Source: Herbaspirillum sp. Sphag64 (lineage in GTDB: Bacteria > Pseudomonadota > Gammaproteobacteria > Burkholderiales > Burkholderiaceae_D). Taken from it: a DNA stretch of 64,000 nucleotides. The notes beneath the pieces were generated by a model that made no database searches, was not told where the DNA came from, and was given only the letters and a program-made list of their open reading frames with translations. Shown here one piece after another: positions 6,026 to 14,601 of this stretch. The position numbers were made by a program, and so were the translations under genes. Each line of letters opens with the position of its first letter. Position 1 is the first letter of the stretch. Where the stretch lies: the NCBI RefSeq assembly GCF_014192645.1, contig NZ_JACHYE010000014.1, positions 1 through 64,000 of the forward strand, read 5' to 3'.

Positions 6026-6459
6026 AAGGTCTTTCACATTAGTTGGATTGCGATAACGCCGCAAACCTGATTGACATGATTCAGCCCGCTCAGCCGGGAT
6101 CTGATGCAGATGAGCAGCAAGAACGACACTTCACCTCCGTAGTTGGCGTTTAAGCCAATAGCGGAGATTCTCACGACAAGGCCGTGACAGCTGGGCGCGT
6201 ATTGCGCCATCGCAAAAAAAAAGTGGGAGTCTTGATGCTCAGATATCCAGGATAGATGTAACCCGGGAGGAGCAAAAGCAGCAAAAAAAGCAGAATATGT
6301 AGTCATTAAACGGCGTCGTATATAAACGGAAGCGGCCCTGCGGGGCTTTTTCCGAATCGGACGCGTTGAATGACGGTAACGCTTACGGCAGCTTGATTGC
6401 AAACTGCGGAGGTGAGTCTAGCCTAGCATTTGCTTGGCCGTCAATAGGGCGGTTGGTAT
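6026..6459. other. Intergenic stretch
   Basis: No coding frame with family features. A short G+C-rich hairpin followed by TTTTT near 6325-6346 (GGCCCTGCGGGGC then T run) could terminate plus-strand transcription, but no plus-strand gene precedes it. Otherwise nothing recognised. Confidence 0.35.
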
Positions 6460-6486
6460 GTTTTCTGACGCTCAGAGTGAGAAAAC
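6460..6486. terminator. Hairpin downstream of the aminotransferase gene
   Basis: GTTTTCT (6460-6466) and AGAAAAC (6480-6486) pair perfectly, 15 bp beyond the aminotransferase stop on the minus strand. Candidate transcription end of the catabolic block. Confidence 0.45.
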
Positions 6487-6500
6487 AGCAGAATGTAAAC

Positions 6501-7715
6501 TTACTGCTCCTTCGCTCGATAAGCATCATGCGCACGTTTAAGCCTTGCCACACCCTCAGCAATCTCCTCCAGTGAAGCAGTCGCAAACGACAGGCGCAAT
6601 TGCGCCGGGTCTGGCGCGCTGGCATAGAAGGCGCTACCAGGGATGTACATCACGTTTTCGGCAATCGCGTACTCCAGCAGCGCTCTTGCTTCGCTACCGT
6701 CGCGCCAGCGTGCCCAGATGAACATGCCGCCGTCTGGCGCGGTGACTTCCAGCGTTTGTCCAAAATGCTTGTGCAAGGCATTGAGCATGGCATTGCAACG
6801 CTCCTTGTAGATGCCGACCACTTTAGGTAGATGCTGTTCCAGCCGGCCGCTACGCAGATATTGCGCTGCTGTCAGTTGCATCCATGGTGCGGTACAGAGG
6901 TCACCGGTTTGCTTGGCGATGATGCAGCGGCGCAGGATTTCTGCGGGCGCGACCATCCAGCCTATACGTAAGCCAGGGGCCATGATCTTGGAGAGACTCG
7001 ACAGGTAAATCACCCATTCACTGGCGCCGGGAATATCGGCTGCCAGTTCCAGCAAGCTGGCTTGTGGCTCACCACTGAAGCGCAATGCACCGTAAGGATC
7101 ATCTTCAACAATCAGGAACTGGTAACGCAGCGCCAGCGCCAGTAGGTGTTGGCGTCGTTCCAGCGGCAGACTGGCGCCAGTCGGATTGGCGAAGGTGGGG
7201 ACGATATACAGAAGCTTGGGGCGCGCACCTGCTTCTAGCGTTTGCTCCAGGGCTTGTGTATCCATGCCTTGCGCGTCGCTGGGGATGTCAACAATCTTGG
7301 CCTCGCTCAAGCGCAATGCCTGTATTGCTGCCGGATACGCCGGGCGCTCGATGGCAACGCAATTACCGGGCCCGATCAATACCTTGAGCAGCAATTCAAA
7401 CGCTTGCTGTGAACCTGTGGTGACCAATAAAGGCGTCGCGTCGGCGCTGGGGGCACGTTGCTGCATCACCGCGCGTAACGCCTCTGCCAGACCATTCATA
7501 CCCTCTGTAGCGCCGTACTGCAGGCAACTCGAAGGTGTCTGTGCAAGGATTTCGGTACTGGCTTGTGCCAGTGCGTTGACGTCGAACAGGCTGGCTGCCG
7601 GATAGCCACCGGCGAAGGAAATCATGCCGGGTTGTGCCATGTATTTGAACATTTCACGAATCGGTGAACCTTGCGGTGCCTGAAAGGATGGGTTGAAATG
7701 ATAGAGGGGAGGCAT
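6501..7715 (-). CDS. PLP-dependent aminotransferase, probably 2-aminoadipate:2-oxoglutarate type
   Basis: The 404-residue protein is a fold-type I aminotransferase of the ARO8/LysN (MocR-catalytic-like) group. It has M-I-S-F-A-G-G-Y-P near the start, T-T-G-S-Q-Q-A-F-E-L (about 100-110), V-P-T-F-A-N-P-T-G-A (about 170), V-E-D-D-P-Y-G, and the Schiff-base lysine in S-S-L-S-K-I-M-A-P-G-L-R-I-G-W. Members convert 2-aminoadipate, aromatic or branched-chain amino acids. In this cluster the natural substrate would be 2-aminoadipate, made by the semialdehyde dehydrogenase at 14602-16113, giving 2-oxoadipate for the DUF1338 enzyme. Substrate is inferred from context. A hairpin separates it from the transporter binding-protein gene upstream. 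Confidence 0.85.
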   Translation of the reverse strand: MPPLYHFNPSFQAPQGSPIREMFKYMAQPGMISFAGGYPAASLFDVNALAQASTEILAQTPSSCLQYGATEGMNGLAEALRAVMQQRAPSADATPLLVTTGSQQAFELLLKVLIGPGNCVAIERPAYPAAIQALRLSEAKIVDIPSDAQGMDTQALEQTLEAGARPKLLYIVPTFANPTGASLPLERRQHLLALALRYQFLIVEDDPYGALRFSGEPQASLLELAADIPGASEWVIYLSSLSKIMAPGLRIGWMVAPAEILRRCIIAKQTGDLCTAPWMQLTAAQYLRSGRLEQHLPKVVGIYKERCNAMLNALHKHFGQTLEVTAPDGGMFIWARWRDGSEARALLEYAIAENVMYIPGSAFYASAPDPAQLRLSFATASLEEIAEGVARLKRAHDAYRAKEQ

Positions 7716-7754
7716 GGCGAGTGGGGATCAGCAGTGGCAATCGTGGAAACACAA

Positions 7755-7782
7755 GCGACACCGGCACGGAGCCCGGTGTCGC
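7755..7782 (-). terminator. Hairpin between binding-protein and aminotransferase genes
   Basis: GCGACACCGG (7755-7764) and CCGGTGTCGC (7773-7782) form a perfect 10-bp stem with an 8-nt loop, followed in the minus direction by TTGTGTTT. It may partially terminate or process the transcript, as is common after periplasmic binding-protein genes. Confidence 0.6.
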
Positions 7783-7792
7783 CATAAAGGGC

Positions 7793-8833
7793 TTATTGCT
7801 CGATCACGTGGTTCCAGCGATTGTTCCAGTCGGTGCGCTTTTCGTTGATGACGTTCCAGTCAACGGTATTGATGCCCTTGGTCAATGTTTCAAGCTTCCC
7901 AATGCGCGCTTGTACCGCGTCACTGACTTTGACATTGCGATTGACCGGGATGGCATTGGCCAGCTCCATGTCCTTCGATTGCGCCGAGGCACTGAGCAGG
8001 AATTCAATCAACTTTTGCGATAGTTCTGGCTCGCTGTTGCCCTTGAGCGCACAGGCACCCACCATCAATGTCACACCACCTTCTTTGGGGATGGCAAATT
8101 CGGCCGGAATACCCTTGGCCTTGAGGTTAGCGACAGCGGTGACGGTTAGCGGGAAAATCGCTGCTTCGTTGGTCTGAATCATTTCAGAAATCTTGGCTGA
8201 GCTGGACAGATACTCAAGAACGTTCGGACCGACCGAGGTGGACCATTTTTTGAACACTGGTTCAACATTTTTTTCAGTGCCACCCATGAGGCGGTTGATC
8301 ATGAGGAAGCTGTGCAGGCCAAAGGTGCTGCTGGGGATCGACTGGAACACCACTTTCTGCTTGTACTTGGGATCGCTGAAGTCCATCCAGGAAGTGGGTG
8401 CTGGCCAGGATTTTTCATCGAACAGTTTCTTGTTGTAACCGATGCCGACTACGCCCATTTCAATGCCGACTGCCTGATCATTGGCCATGCGGGCAAATGG
8501 ATAGACTTCCTTGAGGACAGCGCTGTCACGCACTTTTTCGCACAGGTTCATGTTGGTGGCACGGTACATCACGCCATCGTCAAGGAATACCACGTGCATT
8601 TGCGGCTTGTCTTTTTGCGCCTGCATCTTTGCCATGATGTCGGAAGAGGTGCCCGGGACGACCACAACTTTGACGTTATTGGCCTTTTCGAAATCAGGGA
8701 AGATCGAGGCGGAAAAATTTTTTTCCATGGTGCCACCATTCATGCCGACGTAAATGGTTTTGGTATCGGCATGGGCCGGCACTGTGGCGGACAGTGCGGT
8801 CGCAATAACGGTGCTGAGCATCAGGGTCTTCAT
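7793..8833 (-). CDS. ABC transporter periplasmic binding protein, PotD/spermidine-putrescine-like family
   Basis: The ATG at 8833 is chosen for AGGAG at 8 nt and because a clean signal peptide follows (MKTLMLSTVIATALSATVPAHA, cleavage before DTKTIYVG), leaving 346 residues in the precursor. Downstream motifs include N-F-S-A-S-I-F-P-D-F-E-K-A-N-N-V-K-V and G-T-S-S-D-I-M-A-K-M-Q, typical of family 1/PotD-like extracellular solute-binding proteins. It would deliver an amine-type solute to the permeases at 11749-13436. It lies at the 3' end of the transporter/dehydrogenase gene run. In this context a lysine-derived cyclic or secondary amine is more likely than a polyamine. Confidence 0.85.
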   Translation of the reverse strand: MKTLMLSTVIATALSATVPAHADTKTIYVGMNGGTMEKNFSASIFPDFEKANNVKVVVVPGTSSDIMAKMQAQKDKPQMHVVFLDDGVMYRATNMNLCEKVRDSAVLKEVYPFARMANDQAVGIEMGVVGIGYNKKLFDEKSWPAPTSWMDFSDPKYKQKVVFQSIPSSTFGLHSFLMINRLMGGTEKNVEPVFKKWSTSVGPNVLEYLSSSAKISEMIQTNEAAIFPLTVTAVANLKAKGIPAEFAIPKEGGVTLMVGACALKGNSEPELSQKLIEFLLSASAQSKDMELANAIPVNRNVKVSDAVQARIGKLETLTKGINTVDWNVINEKRTDWNNRWNHVIEQ

Positions 8834-8889
8834 CTTGAAATCTCCTAGGCGGTAACGGTGAATAGACATGGGGTTTGTGGTGACGATAG

Positions 8890-10017
8890 CTATTGGGTTG
8901 CGAAACGTTGTGCGGAAAAGGCGTCGATCGGCGTCGTGCTCTCGCCGGAGGTGACCAGCTCTGCCAGCACTTCGCCAACGGCGGGTGCCAACTGGAAGCC
9001 GGCACCACAGAAACCAAATGCATGCAGCAATCCGGGTACTTTTGCGCTGGGGCCGATGACTGGCTGGTGGTCAGGCGTTTCACCTTCGACACCACTCCAG
9101 CTGCGGATGATGGTGGCGTGCCCTAATACGGGCACCATATCGACCAGATGACCGAGTGCGGCAAAGGTCGAGGCGACCCGCGGTCGGGTCCCTTGCAAGG
9201 CCAGATTGCCGGTGCCGCGACCACCACCGAGTACCACATTGCCACGTTCGACCTGGCGTGCGTAGAAGCCACCGCCAACCACGCCGAGGCTCAGGTTCAT
9301 GATCGGTGGCAATGGTTCGGTGACGCACATGTTGGGATAGATCGGCTGCTCGGGAATGACTTCGCCAAATTGCTGGGCGATCTGTTTGCCCCAGGCACCG
9401 CTGCAATTGAGCAGGAAGCGGCTACGTACGCGTAGACCAGCCCGGGTCTGTAAACCGAAATAATTGCCATCGAAATGGCATTGCTCGACCGCATTCTGTT
9501 GCAGCAGTCTGGCACCGGCACGCTCGGCGGCGCTGGCAAAGGCAGCGGCGATCAGACGTGGATTGGCATGGCCATCGTCGGCGCATAGCGAGCCGCCAAA
9601 GGCGCGTTCGCCAATCCAGGGATAGCGCTGGCGCAGGGCTGCTGCGTCGAGTACCTCTAGCACTAGTCCGTGGCTGGCAGCCATGTCGCGATACGCCAGC
9701 AGCTCTTGCATATCGGATTCACTGCGCGCCAGTTTGAGATGCCCGGTGGCGCGATATTCGCCATCGCAGCCAATGATCTGGGGTAACTGCTGCCAGATCG
9801 TGTGGGCACGCTGGCTGAGTGGTAACTGGCTGGCGGATCGTCCCTGACGTCGTACCCCGCCATAATTAACGCCACTGGCTTGTGCGCCACACCAACCTTG
9901 TTCCAGCACGATCACCGAGCGTTGCTGGCGACGCAGTGCGAGGGCGGCGGAGGTACCCATCAGGCCACCACCAATGATGGCGACGTCGGTGTCGAGGATG
10001 TCTGTGGTGGTACTCAT
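8890..10017 (-). CDS. DAO-family FAD-dependent oxidoreductase, catalytic (HcnC/LhpB-like) subunit
   Basis: The 375-residue protein begins with the dinucleotide-binding motif D-V-A-I-I-G-G-G-L-M-G-T-S-A-A-L-A-L. It continues as a D-amino-acid-oxidase fold, with G-V-N-Y-G-G-V-R-R-Q-G near residue 48 and the C-terminal W-S-G-V-E-G-E-T-P-D-H-Q-P-V-I-G. It overlaps the upstream FAD/BFD subunit gene by 4 bp (ATGA). Together with the genes at 10014 and 11441 it makes the three-part dehydrogenase architecture of hydrogen cyanide synthase, opine oxidases and D-hydroxyproline dehydrogenase, which oxidise C-N bonds of primary or secondary amines and pass electrons to the membrane. Here the aldehyde dehydrogenase partner points to pipecolate or another N-substituted lysine derivative. 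The substrate is inferred. Confidence 0.82.
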   Translation of the reverse strand: MSTTTDILDTDVAIIGGGLMGTSAALALRRQQRSVIVLEQGWCGAQASGVNYGGVRRQGRSASQLPLSQRAHTIWQQLPQIIGCDGEYRATGHLKLARSESDMQELLAYRDMAASHGLVLEVLDAAALRQRYPWIGERAFGGSLCADDGHANPRLIAAAFASAAERAGARLLQQNAVEQCHFDGNYFGLQTRAGLRVRSRFLLNCSGAWGKQIAQQFGEVIPEQPIYPNMCVTEPLPPIMNLSLGVVGGGFYARQVERGNVVLGGGRGTGNLALQGTRPRVASTFAALGHLVDMVPVLGHATIIRSWSGVEGETPDHQPVIGPSAKVPGLLHAFGFCGAGFQLAPAVGEVLAELVTSGESTTPIDAFSAQRFATQ

Positions 10018-11444
10018 TCCTGCCCATCCTTGGCATGATTTGGATTGCCTTGCGCCAGCGCAGCCAGCGCCACACTGACGGGAATCGGCTTGATCGGTGC
10101 CTGACCACGCAGACGACCGACGGCTGCGACTTCTTGCTGGCTCGCATGCGACAGAATTTCAGCAGCGGCTGCACCGCAGACACGGCCCTGACAGCGACCC
10201 ATACCCACCCGTGTCAGTGCTTTCAGACGGTTGATTTCGCGGGTGCCATCCTGTGCCACGCTGTGACGTAACTGACCGGCGGTGATCTCTTCGCAGCGGC
10301 AGATGATGGTCTCGTCCGGGCAGTGACGGGCCCAGTGCACCGGTGTCGGGAAGGTGGTTTCCAGTCCTTGGCGGAAGCGTATATTACTGGCGCGCGCCTG
10401 ACGCAGTTGCGCCTGTGTGGCAAGTGCATCGCCTGTACCAAACCGGGATGGCTGTAGATCTTGAAGCAGTGCAAGTGCAGCGGCCCGGCCACTGAGTTCA
10501 GCCGCGTCGGCTCCGGCGATGCCGTGACCGTCACCGGCCAGATAGATGCCTTCCACACTGCTACGGCCATCCGCATCTGAGGTCGGTAGCCATTGTTGAT
10601 TGAGGGTATCGAAGGCGAATTCACAACCAGCCAGATCAGCCAGTTGTGTTTCGCTGCGCAAGCCAAAGCCGGTTGCCAGTGCATCACAATCAATGTCAGT
10701 GGTCTTGCCGTGACGCTGCCAGCGCAGGCGGCTGATCTGTTGATCGCCGCTGGCAGCAATGGCTTGCACACTGTCGAGCAGACGGATTCCTTTGCTGCGC
10801 AACCAGGCGATGAAGTACAAGCCTTTGGCTAGTGTTACCGGTTGTCGCAGCAAGGAGGGAAATCCGCGCAATTTATCGTGCAGTCTGGCAGTGTCGAGAA
10901 CGGCAACGACATTGGCGCCGGCTTTGACGTATTGATACGCCAGCAGATACAGCAAGGGGCCAGAGCCGGCAATGACCATGCGTCCGTTGAGTACGCAGGC
11001 TTGCGCCTTGAGCGCTACCTGGGCAGCACCCAGTGTGTAGACGCCGGGCAGGATCCAGCCGGGGAAGGGCATCACACGGTCCAGTGCACCAGTGCACAGG
11101 ATCAGATGGGTATACGGCTGTTCGACGTGACGCTGGGCGTGTAGCAGATCGAGTTGCCCCGGCGTGCAGTTCCAGACCAGTGTATCCGGGCGATAGTCGA
11201 TGCTGGGAAGCAGTTGGGCAAAGCGTGCATGCAAAGCGGCTGCTTTACCGGCTTCAAAACCATAGAGTGACTTCTTGCTGCGTTGACGTTCATCGGGCGG
11301 CTGGCGGTAAATCTGGCCACCGGCGCGGCTGCCTTCGTCAATCATCAGTGGACGAATACCGGCGGCGACCAATGCTTCGGCCGCACGGATGCCAGCCGGT
11401 CCGGCACCGACTATCACGACCTGAGGCAAAGCAGTGTCGCTCAT
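10014..11444 (-). CDS. NAD(P)/FAD-binding oxidoreductase subunit with BFD-like [2Fe-2S] domain (HcnB/LhpE-like)
   Basis: The start ATG at 11444 overlaps the small-subunit stop by 4 bp; the long open frame upstream of it is antisense/overlap sequence. The 476-residue product has V-V-I-V-G-A-G-P-A-G-I-R-A-A at the N-terminus and a second G-x-G-P motif (V-I-A-G-S-G-P-L-L). Its C-terminus has a BFD-like cluster-binding module: C-R-C-E-E-I-T near residue 375, with G-M-G-R-C-Q-G-R-V-C about 40 residues later. This combination is characteristic of the B subunit of HcnABC-type dehydrogenases. It would relay electrons between the DAO-type subunit and the small ferredoxin-like subunit. Tightly coupled on both sides. 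Confidence 0.85.
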   Translation of the reverse strand: MSDTALPQVVIVGAGPAGIRAAEALVAAGIRPLMIDEGSRAGGQIYRQPPDERQRSKKSLYGFEAGKAAALHARFAQLLPSIDYRPDTLVWNCTPGQLDLLHAQRHVEQPYTHLILCTGALDRVMPFPGWILPGVYTLGAAQVALKAQACVLNGRMVIAGSGPLLYLLAYQYVKAGANVVAVLDTARLHDKLRGFPSLLRQPVTLAKGLYFIAWLRSKGIRLLDSVQAIAASGDQQISRLRWQRHGKTTDIDCDALATGFGLRSETQLADLAGCEFAFDTLNQQWLPTSDADGRSSVEGIYLAGDGHGIAGADAAELSGRAAALALLQDLQPSRFGTGDALATQAQLRQARASNIRFRQGLETTFPTPVHWARHCPDETIICRCEEITAGQLRHSVAQDGTREINRLKALTRVGMGRCQGRVCGAAAAEILSHASQQEVAAVGRLRGQAPIKPIPVSVALAALAQGNPNHAKDGQE

Positions 11445-11752
11445 GAGGATGCTTTCTGATGCAGGGGCGTGGCCGGGGTGCCGCTCAGCAGGCGCATGCC
11501 TTCGACGATGCTGGTGCTGCAGGCGCGCAGGGGTGTACCGTCTTCGAGTCGCATCCAGCAGTCCTGGCAACTGCCGATCAGGCAAAAACCAGCGCGTGGC
11601 ATGCCGCTGAACTCGCTGCGGCGCAGTTGCGTTGTCTGTGTCAGTACGGCGGTGAGGACTGTATCGCCGGCCATGGCTGTCAGCGCTTGGCCATCCAGCC
11701 AGAACCGGACCGGTGCACCTTGTGCTGTTGAGATGCGACGGAGCAGACTCAT
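11441..11752 (-). CDS. Small [2Fe-2S] subunit (HcnA/LhpF-like)
   Basis: The 103-residue protein has a ferredoxin-like N-terminal fold (PVRFWLDGQALTAMAGDTVL) and the cluster cysteines C57, C62, C65 and C78 in G-F-C-L-I-G-S-C-Q-D-C-W-M-R and L-R-A-C. This is the A-subunit signature of HcnABC/D-hydroxyproline dehydrogenase/opine oxidase complexes. Its start overlaps the stop of the upstream permease gene by 4 bp, and its stop overlaps the next subunit's start by 4 bp, so transporter and dehydrogenase are translated as one coupled unit. That coupling supports a shared substrate. Confidence 0.87.
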   Translation of the reverse strand: MSLLRRISTAQGAPVRFWLDGQALTAMAGDTVLTAVLTQTTQLRRSEFSGMPRAGFCLIGSCQDCWMRLEDGTPLRACSTSIVEGMRLLSGTPATPLHQKASS

Positions 11753-12546
11753 GCACGTTCTCCGATGAGCACTTTGTCGAGTCCATACAGGCGATCCAGA
11801 ATCAGCATGGCAGCACCGGTGATGAGGATCATTAGTGCTGATACCGATGCCATCATCGGATCAATGGATTCTGTCGCATACATGTACATGCGCACCGGTA
11901 AGGTCACGGTCGCAGGCGTGGTGACAAAGATCGACATGGTGAGCTCGTCGAAGCTGTTGATGAAGGCCAGCATCCAGCCACCACTGAGACCGGGCAGGAT
12001 CGCCGGCAAGGTGACACGCCGGAAAACGATCCATGGGCTGGCACCCAGCGACGCAGCGGCCTGCTCGGTGCTGCGGTCGATACCGACCACAGCTGCCAGT
12101 ACCAGTCGCAGCACGTAAGGCGTAATGACGACCGTATGCGATACCACCAGCCAGAAAAACGAACCGGTAATACCCATCACCGAAAACAGGCGCATGAACG
12201 CGACACCCAGTACCAGCGAGGGGATGATCAGCGGCGACAGGAACAATGCATTGAGCGCCGTACGACCGGGAAAGTCATAGCGGCCCAGTGCCAGTCCGGC
12301 AGGTAAGGCAATGACGACTGCCAGGGTTGCCGATAACAACGCCAGTTGCAGACTGTTGCTGAATGATTGCAAGAAATCCGGGTGATCAAAAACCGCCTTG
12401 AACCAGCGTAGCGAGATGCCGGTCGTTGGCAGTGACAGCGTATCCTGCGGCGTAAAGGCGACCAGGCAGACAATCACCAGCGGTGCCAGCATGAAGCAGA
12501 CGACCAGTGTGTGGAACAGGAGGGCGAGGGGACCGTTGCGTTGCAT
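11749..12546 (-). CDS. ABC transporter permease, PotC-like
   Basis: The 265-residue inner-membrane protein has about six hydrophobic segments and the EAA loop (E-Q-A-A-A-S-L-G-A-S, then R-V-T-L-P-A-I-L-P-G-L) near residue 160. Both are typical of MetI-type permeases in spermidine/putrescine-class importers. It pairs with the permease at 12558-13436 and the ATPase at 13429-14502. It overlaps the small dehydrogenase subunit by 4 bp. Confidence 0.87.
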   Translation of the reverse strand: MQRNGPLALLFHTLVVCFMLAPLVIVCLVAFTPQDTLSLPTTGISLRWFKAVFDHPDFLQSFSNSLQLALLSATLAVVIALPAGLALGRYDFPGRTALNALFLSPLIIPSLVLGVAFMRLFSVMGITGSFFWLVVSHTVVITPYVLRLVLAAVVGIDRSTEQAAASLGASPWIVFRRVTLPAILPGLSGGWMLAFINSFDELTMSIFVTTPATVTLPVRMYMYATESIDPMMASVSALMILITGAAMLILDRLYGLDKVLIGERA

Positions 12547-12557
12547 CTGTTTCTCCG

Positions 12558-13436
12558 TTAGCCCAGGGTTCTGGAAACCTTGCGTTCCAGAATACGGTTG
12601 TAGCTCATCATGATGATCAGATTGGCGACCAGTAACACCACCACAATCGAGGCACCGAGCGGCCAGTTGAGCGAGCCGAGGAACTCGTCATAAACCGTGG
12701 TGGCGACCATTTTGAGACGACGCCCACCAAGCAGGCCGGGGATCGCAAAAGCACTCGCGCTCAAACCAAAGACGATCAGGCTGCCAGACAGCACACCCGG
12801 CAAAATCTGTGGCAGCAGAATGCGGCGCATCACCGTGGCCTGTGACGCATTGAGCGAGAGCGCAGCGTGTTCAACCGTCGGGTCGAGGCGCTGCAGTGCT
12901 GTCCAGACCGGGATTACCATGAATGGCAGCATCACATGCACCAGTGCCACGACGACTGCACCGGAGGTATAGAGCATCTTGACCGGCGCCATGCCGAGCG
13001 CAACCAGTGCCTTGTTGATCAGACCGTCAGCACTGAGCAGCATGCTCCAGCCAAACGCGCGGACCACTACCGAGACGAGTAGCGGCGCCAGAATCACGAT
13101 CAGAAAGATGCTGCGCCATTTGCCACGCATGCGGCTCAGTACATATGCTTCGGGTGCGCCGATCAATACGCAGATCAATGTCGTCAGGGCGGCAATCCAG
13201 AAGGTGCGGACAAAAATACGCAGGTAATAATCGTCACCAAAGATCGCCGCGTAATTATGCAGATCATAGGTGGCTTTGATACCGAGACTATCGTCGTAAC
13301 TGTTGAGCGAGAGCAAGCCGGTCAGCAGGAGTGGCACCAATACCATGGTGGTAAACAGTATCAGCGCGGGAAACGAGAGCGTATAGGGCAACGCATGCGG
13401 ATGCGCCCCGCGGCGTGGTGGACGGCGCTTAAACAT
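12558..13436 (-). CDS. ABC transporter permease, PotB-like
   Basis: The 292-residue protein has multiple membrane segments and the EAA-type loop E-H-A-A-L-S-L-N-A-S followed by R-I-L-L-P-Q-I-L-P-G-V, around residue 200. The basic N-terminus (R-R-P-P-R-R-G) is cytoplasmic. It overlaps the ATPase gene by 8 bp and is 11 bp from the second permease, as in PotABCD-type operons. Confidence 0.87.
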   Translation of the reverse strand: MFKRRPPRRGAHPHALPYTLSFPALILFTTMVLVPLLLTGLLSLNSYDDSLGIKATYDLHNYAAIFGDDYYLRIFVRTFWIAALTTLICVLIGAPEAYVLSRMRGKWRSIFLIVILAPLLVSVVVRAFGWSMLLSADGLINKALVALGMAPVKMLYTSGAVVVALVHVMLPFMVIPVWTALQRLDPTVEHAALSLNASQATVMRRILLPQILPGVLSGSLIVFGLSASAFAIPGLLGGRRLKMVATTVYDEFLGSLNWPLGASIVVVLLVANLIIMMSYNRILERKVSRTLG

Positions 13437-14502
13437 GGGCTTCTTGCAACGTAGCGTTCAATAAACGTGTTGCTGATGCTGGCCAGCGCAGGGCAACCGA
13501 TTGACCTTGCTGGCAGGCGGTCTGACCATCGTTTTGCCAGATCGCGAGAATGTCACCGCACTCGGTGCGGATACGATATAGCCATTGATTGCCGAGGAAG
13601 AAGCAGGAGGCTACTTCGCCGGTCAGCATGGCGTCCTGCGTGCTACAGCGTTCGATTTTTTCGGGACGGATGCAGATGGTTGCCTGTGGCGTATCAATCG
13701 TAGTGTCAGTATCAACTTCCAGTTCATGCTGACCAATCCGCAAGCCTACTTTGCCTGGACGTTGCCAGACGATGTCGGCTTCCAGCAGATTGGCCTTGCC
13801 GACGAATTGCGAGACGAAGCGATTGACGGGATTTTCATACGTGTCGAGCGGCTTGCCGATCTGCACCGCACGACCGGCTTCCATGACCACCACGCGGTCA
13901 CTCATGGACAAGGCTTCGGCCTGATCGTGGGTGACCATGATGGTGGTGGTACCAACCTTGCGCTGAATGTCGCGCAGTTCGATCTGCATTTCTTCGCGCA
14001 GTTTGGCGTCCAGATTGGACATCGGTTCATCCAGCAGCAGGATGGGTGGTTCGATCACCAGTGCGCGTGCCAGCGCGACCCGCTGTCGCTGACCACCGGA
14101 GAGCTCACGCGGATAACGGTGCGCAAATTTCTCCAGATGGACCAGCGCCAAAGCCTGCTCGACGCGTTGCGCACTCTCTTTCGCATCGACGTGCCGCATC
14201 TCCAGTCCGAAGCGCACGTTGTCGCTCACCGTCATATGCGGGAACAGCGCATAACTCTGGAACACGATGCCCAGCCCGCGGCGGTTAGGTTTTTCATGGG
14301 TGATGTCTCGTCCGTTGAGCAGGATACGGCCAGCACTGGCTTCGACGAAGCCTGCAATCATTTGCAGTGTCGTGGTCTTGCCGCAACCTGAGGGACCGAG
14401 CAGGGAGACAAATTCACCTTGCTCGACACTCAGATCAATATTGGTCACGGCATGAAAGTCGCCGTATTGCTTGCTCAGGTTTTCTAACTTCAGGAATGAC
14501 AT
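13429..14502 (-). CDS. ABC transporter ATP-binding protein, PotA-like
   Basis: The ATG at 14502 (behind GGAG) gives 357 residues. Walker A is G-P-S-G-C-G-K-T-T, followed by a Q-loop (F-Q-S-Y-A-L-F-P-H), the signature L-S-G-G-Q-R-Q-R, Walker B I-L-L-L-D-E-P and the switch His in M-V-T-H-D-Q-A-E-A-L. The last 100 residues form a TOBE-type regulatory domain as in PotA. It powers the importer formed by the two following permeases and the binding protein at 7793-8833. It lies 99 bp downstream of the aldehyde dehydrogenase gene on the same strand, probably in the same transcript. Confidence 0.9.
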   Translation of the reverse strand: MSFLKLENLSKQYGDFHAVTNIDLSVEQGEFVSLLGPSGCGKTTTLQMIAGFVEASAGRILLNGRDITHEKPNRRGLGIVFQSYALFPHMTVSDNVRFGLEMRHVDAKESAQRVEQALALVHLEKFAHRYPRELSGGQRQRVALARALVIEPPILLLDEPMSNLDAKLREEMQIELRDIQRKVGTTTIMVTHDQAEALSMSDRVVVMEAGRAVQIGKPLDTYENPVNRFVSQFVGKANLLEADIVWQRPGKVGLRIGQHELEVDTDTTIDTPQATICIRPEKIERCSTQDAMLTGEVASCFFLGNQWLYRIRTECGDILAIWQNDGQTACQQGQSVALRWPASATRLLNATLQEAHV

Positions 14503-14601
14503 CAATCCATCTCCGGTGATTGATTAGCGGATTCTTTTGGTGAAGCGGAGTGCTGATGCGCGAGACTGTTCAGCGCATCAGCTATGCGAAGATCGAGATA
14601 C

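Noticed and set aside
8890-11752. Hydrogen cyanide synthase (hcnABC)
   Set aside because: The subunit architecture matches, but the linked PotABCD-type importer and aminoadipate-semialdehyde dehydrogenase argue for an amine-catabolic dehydrogenase and not glycine oxidation to HCN.
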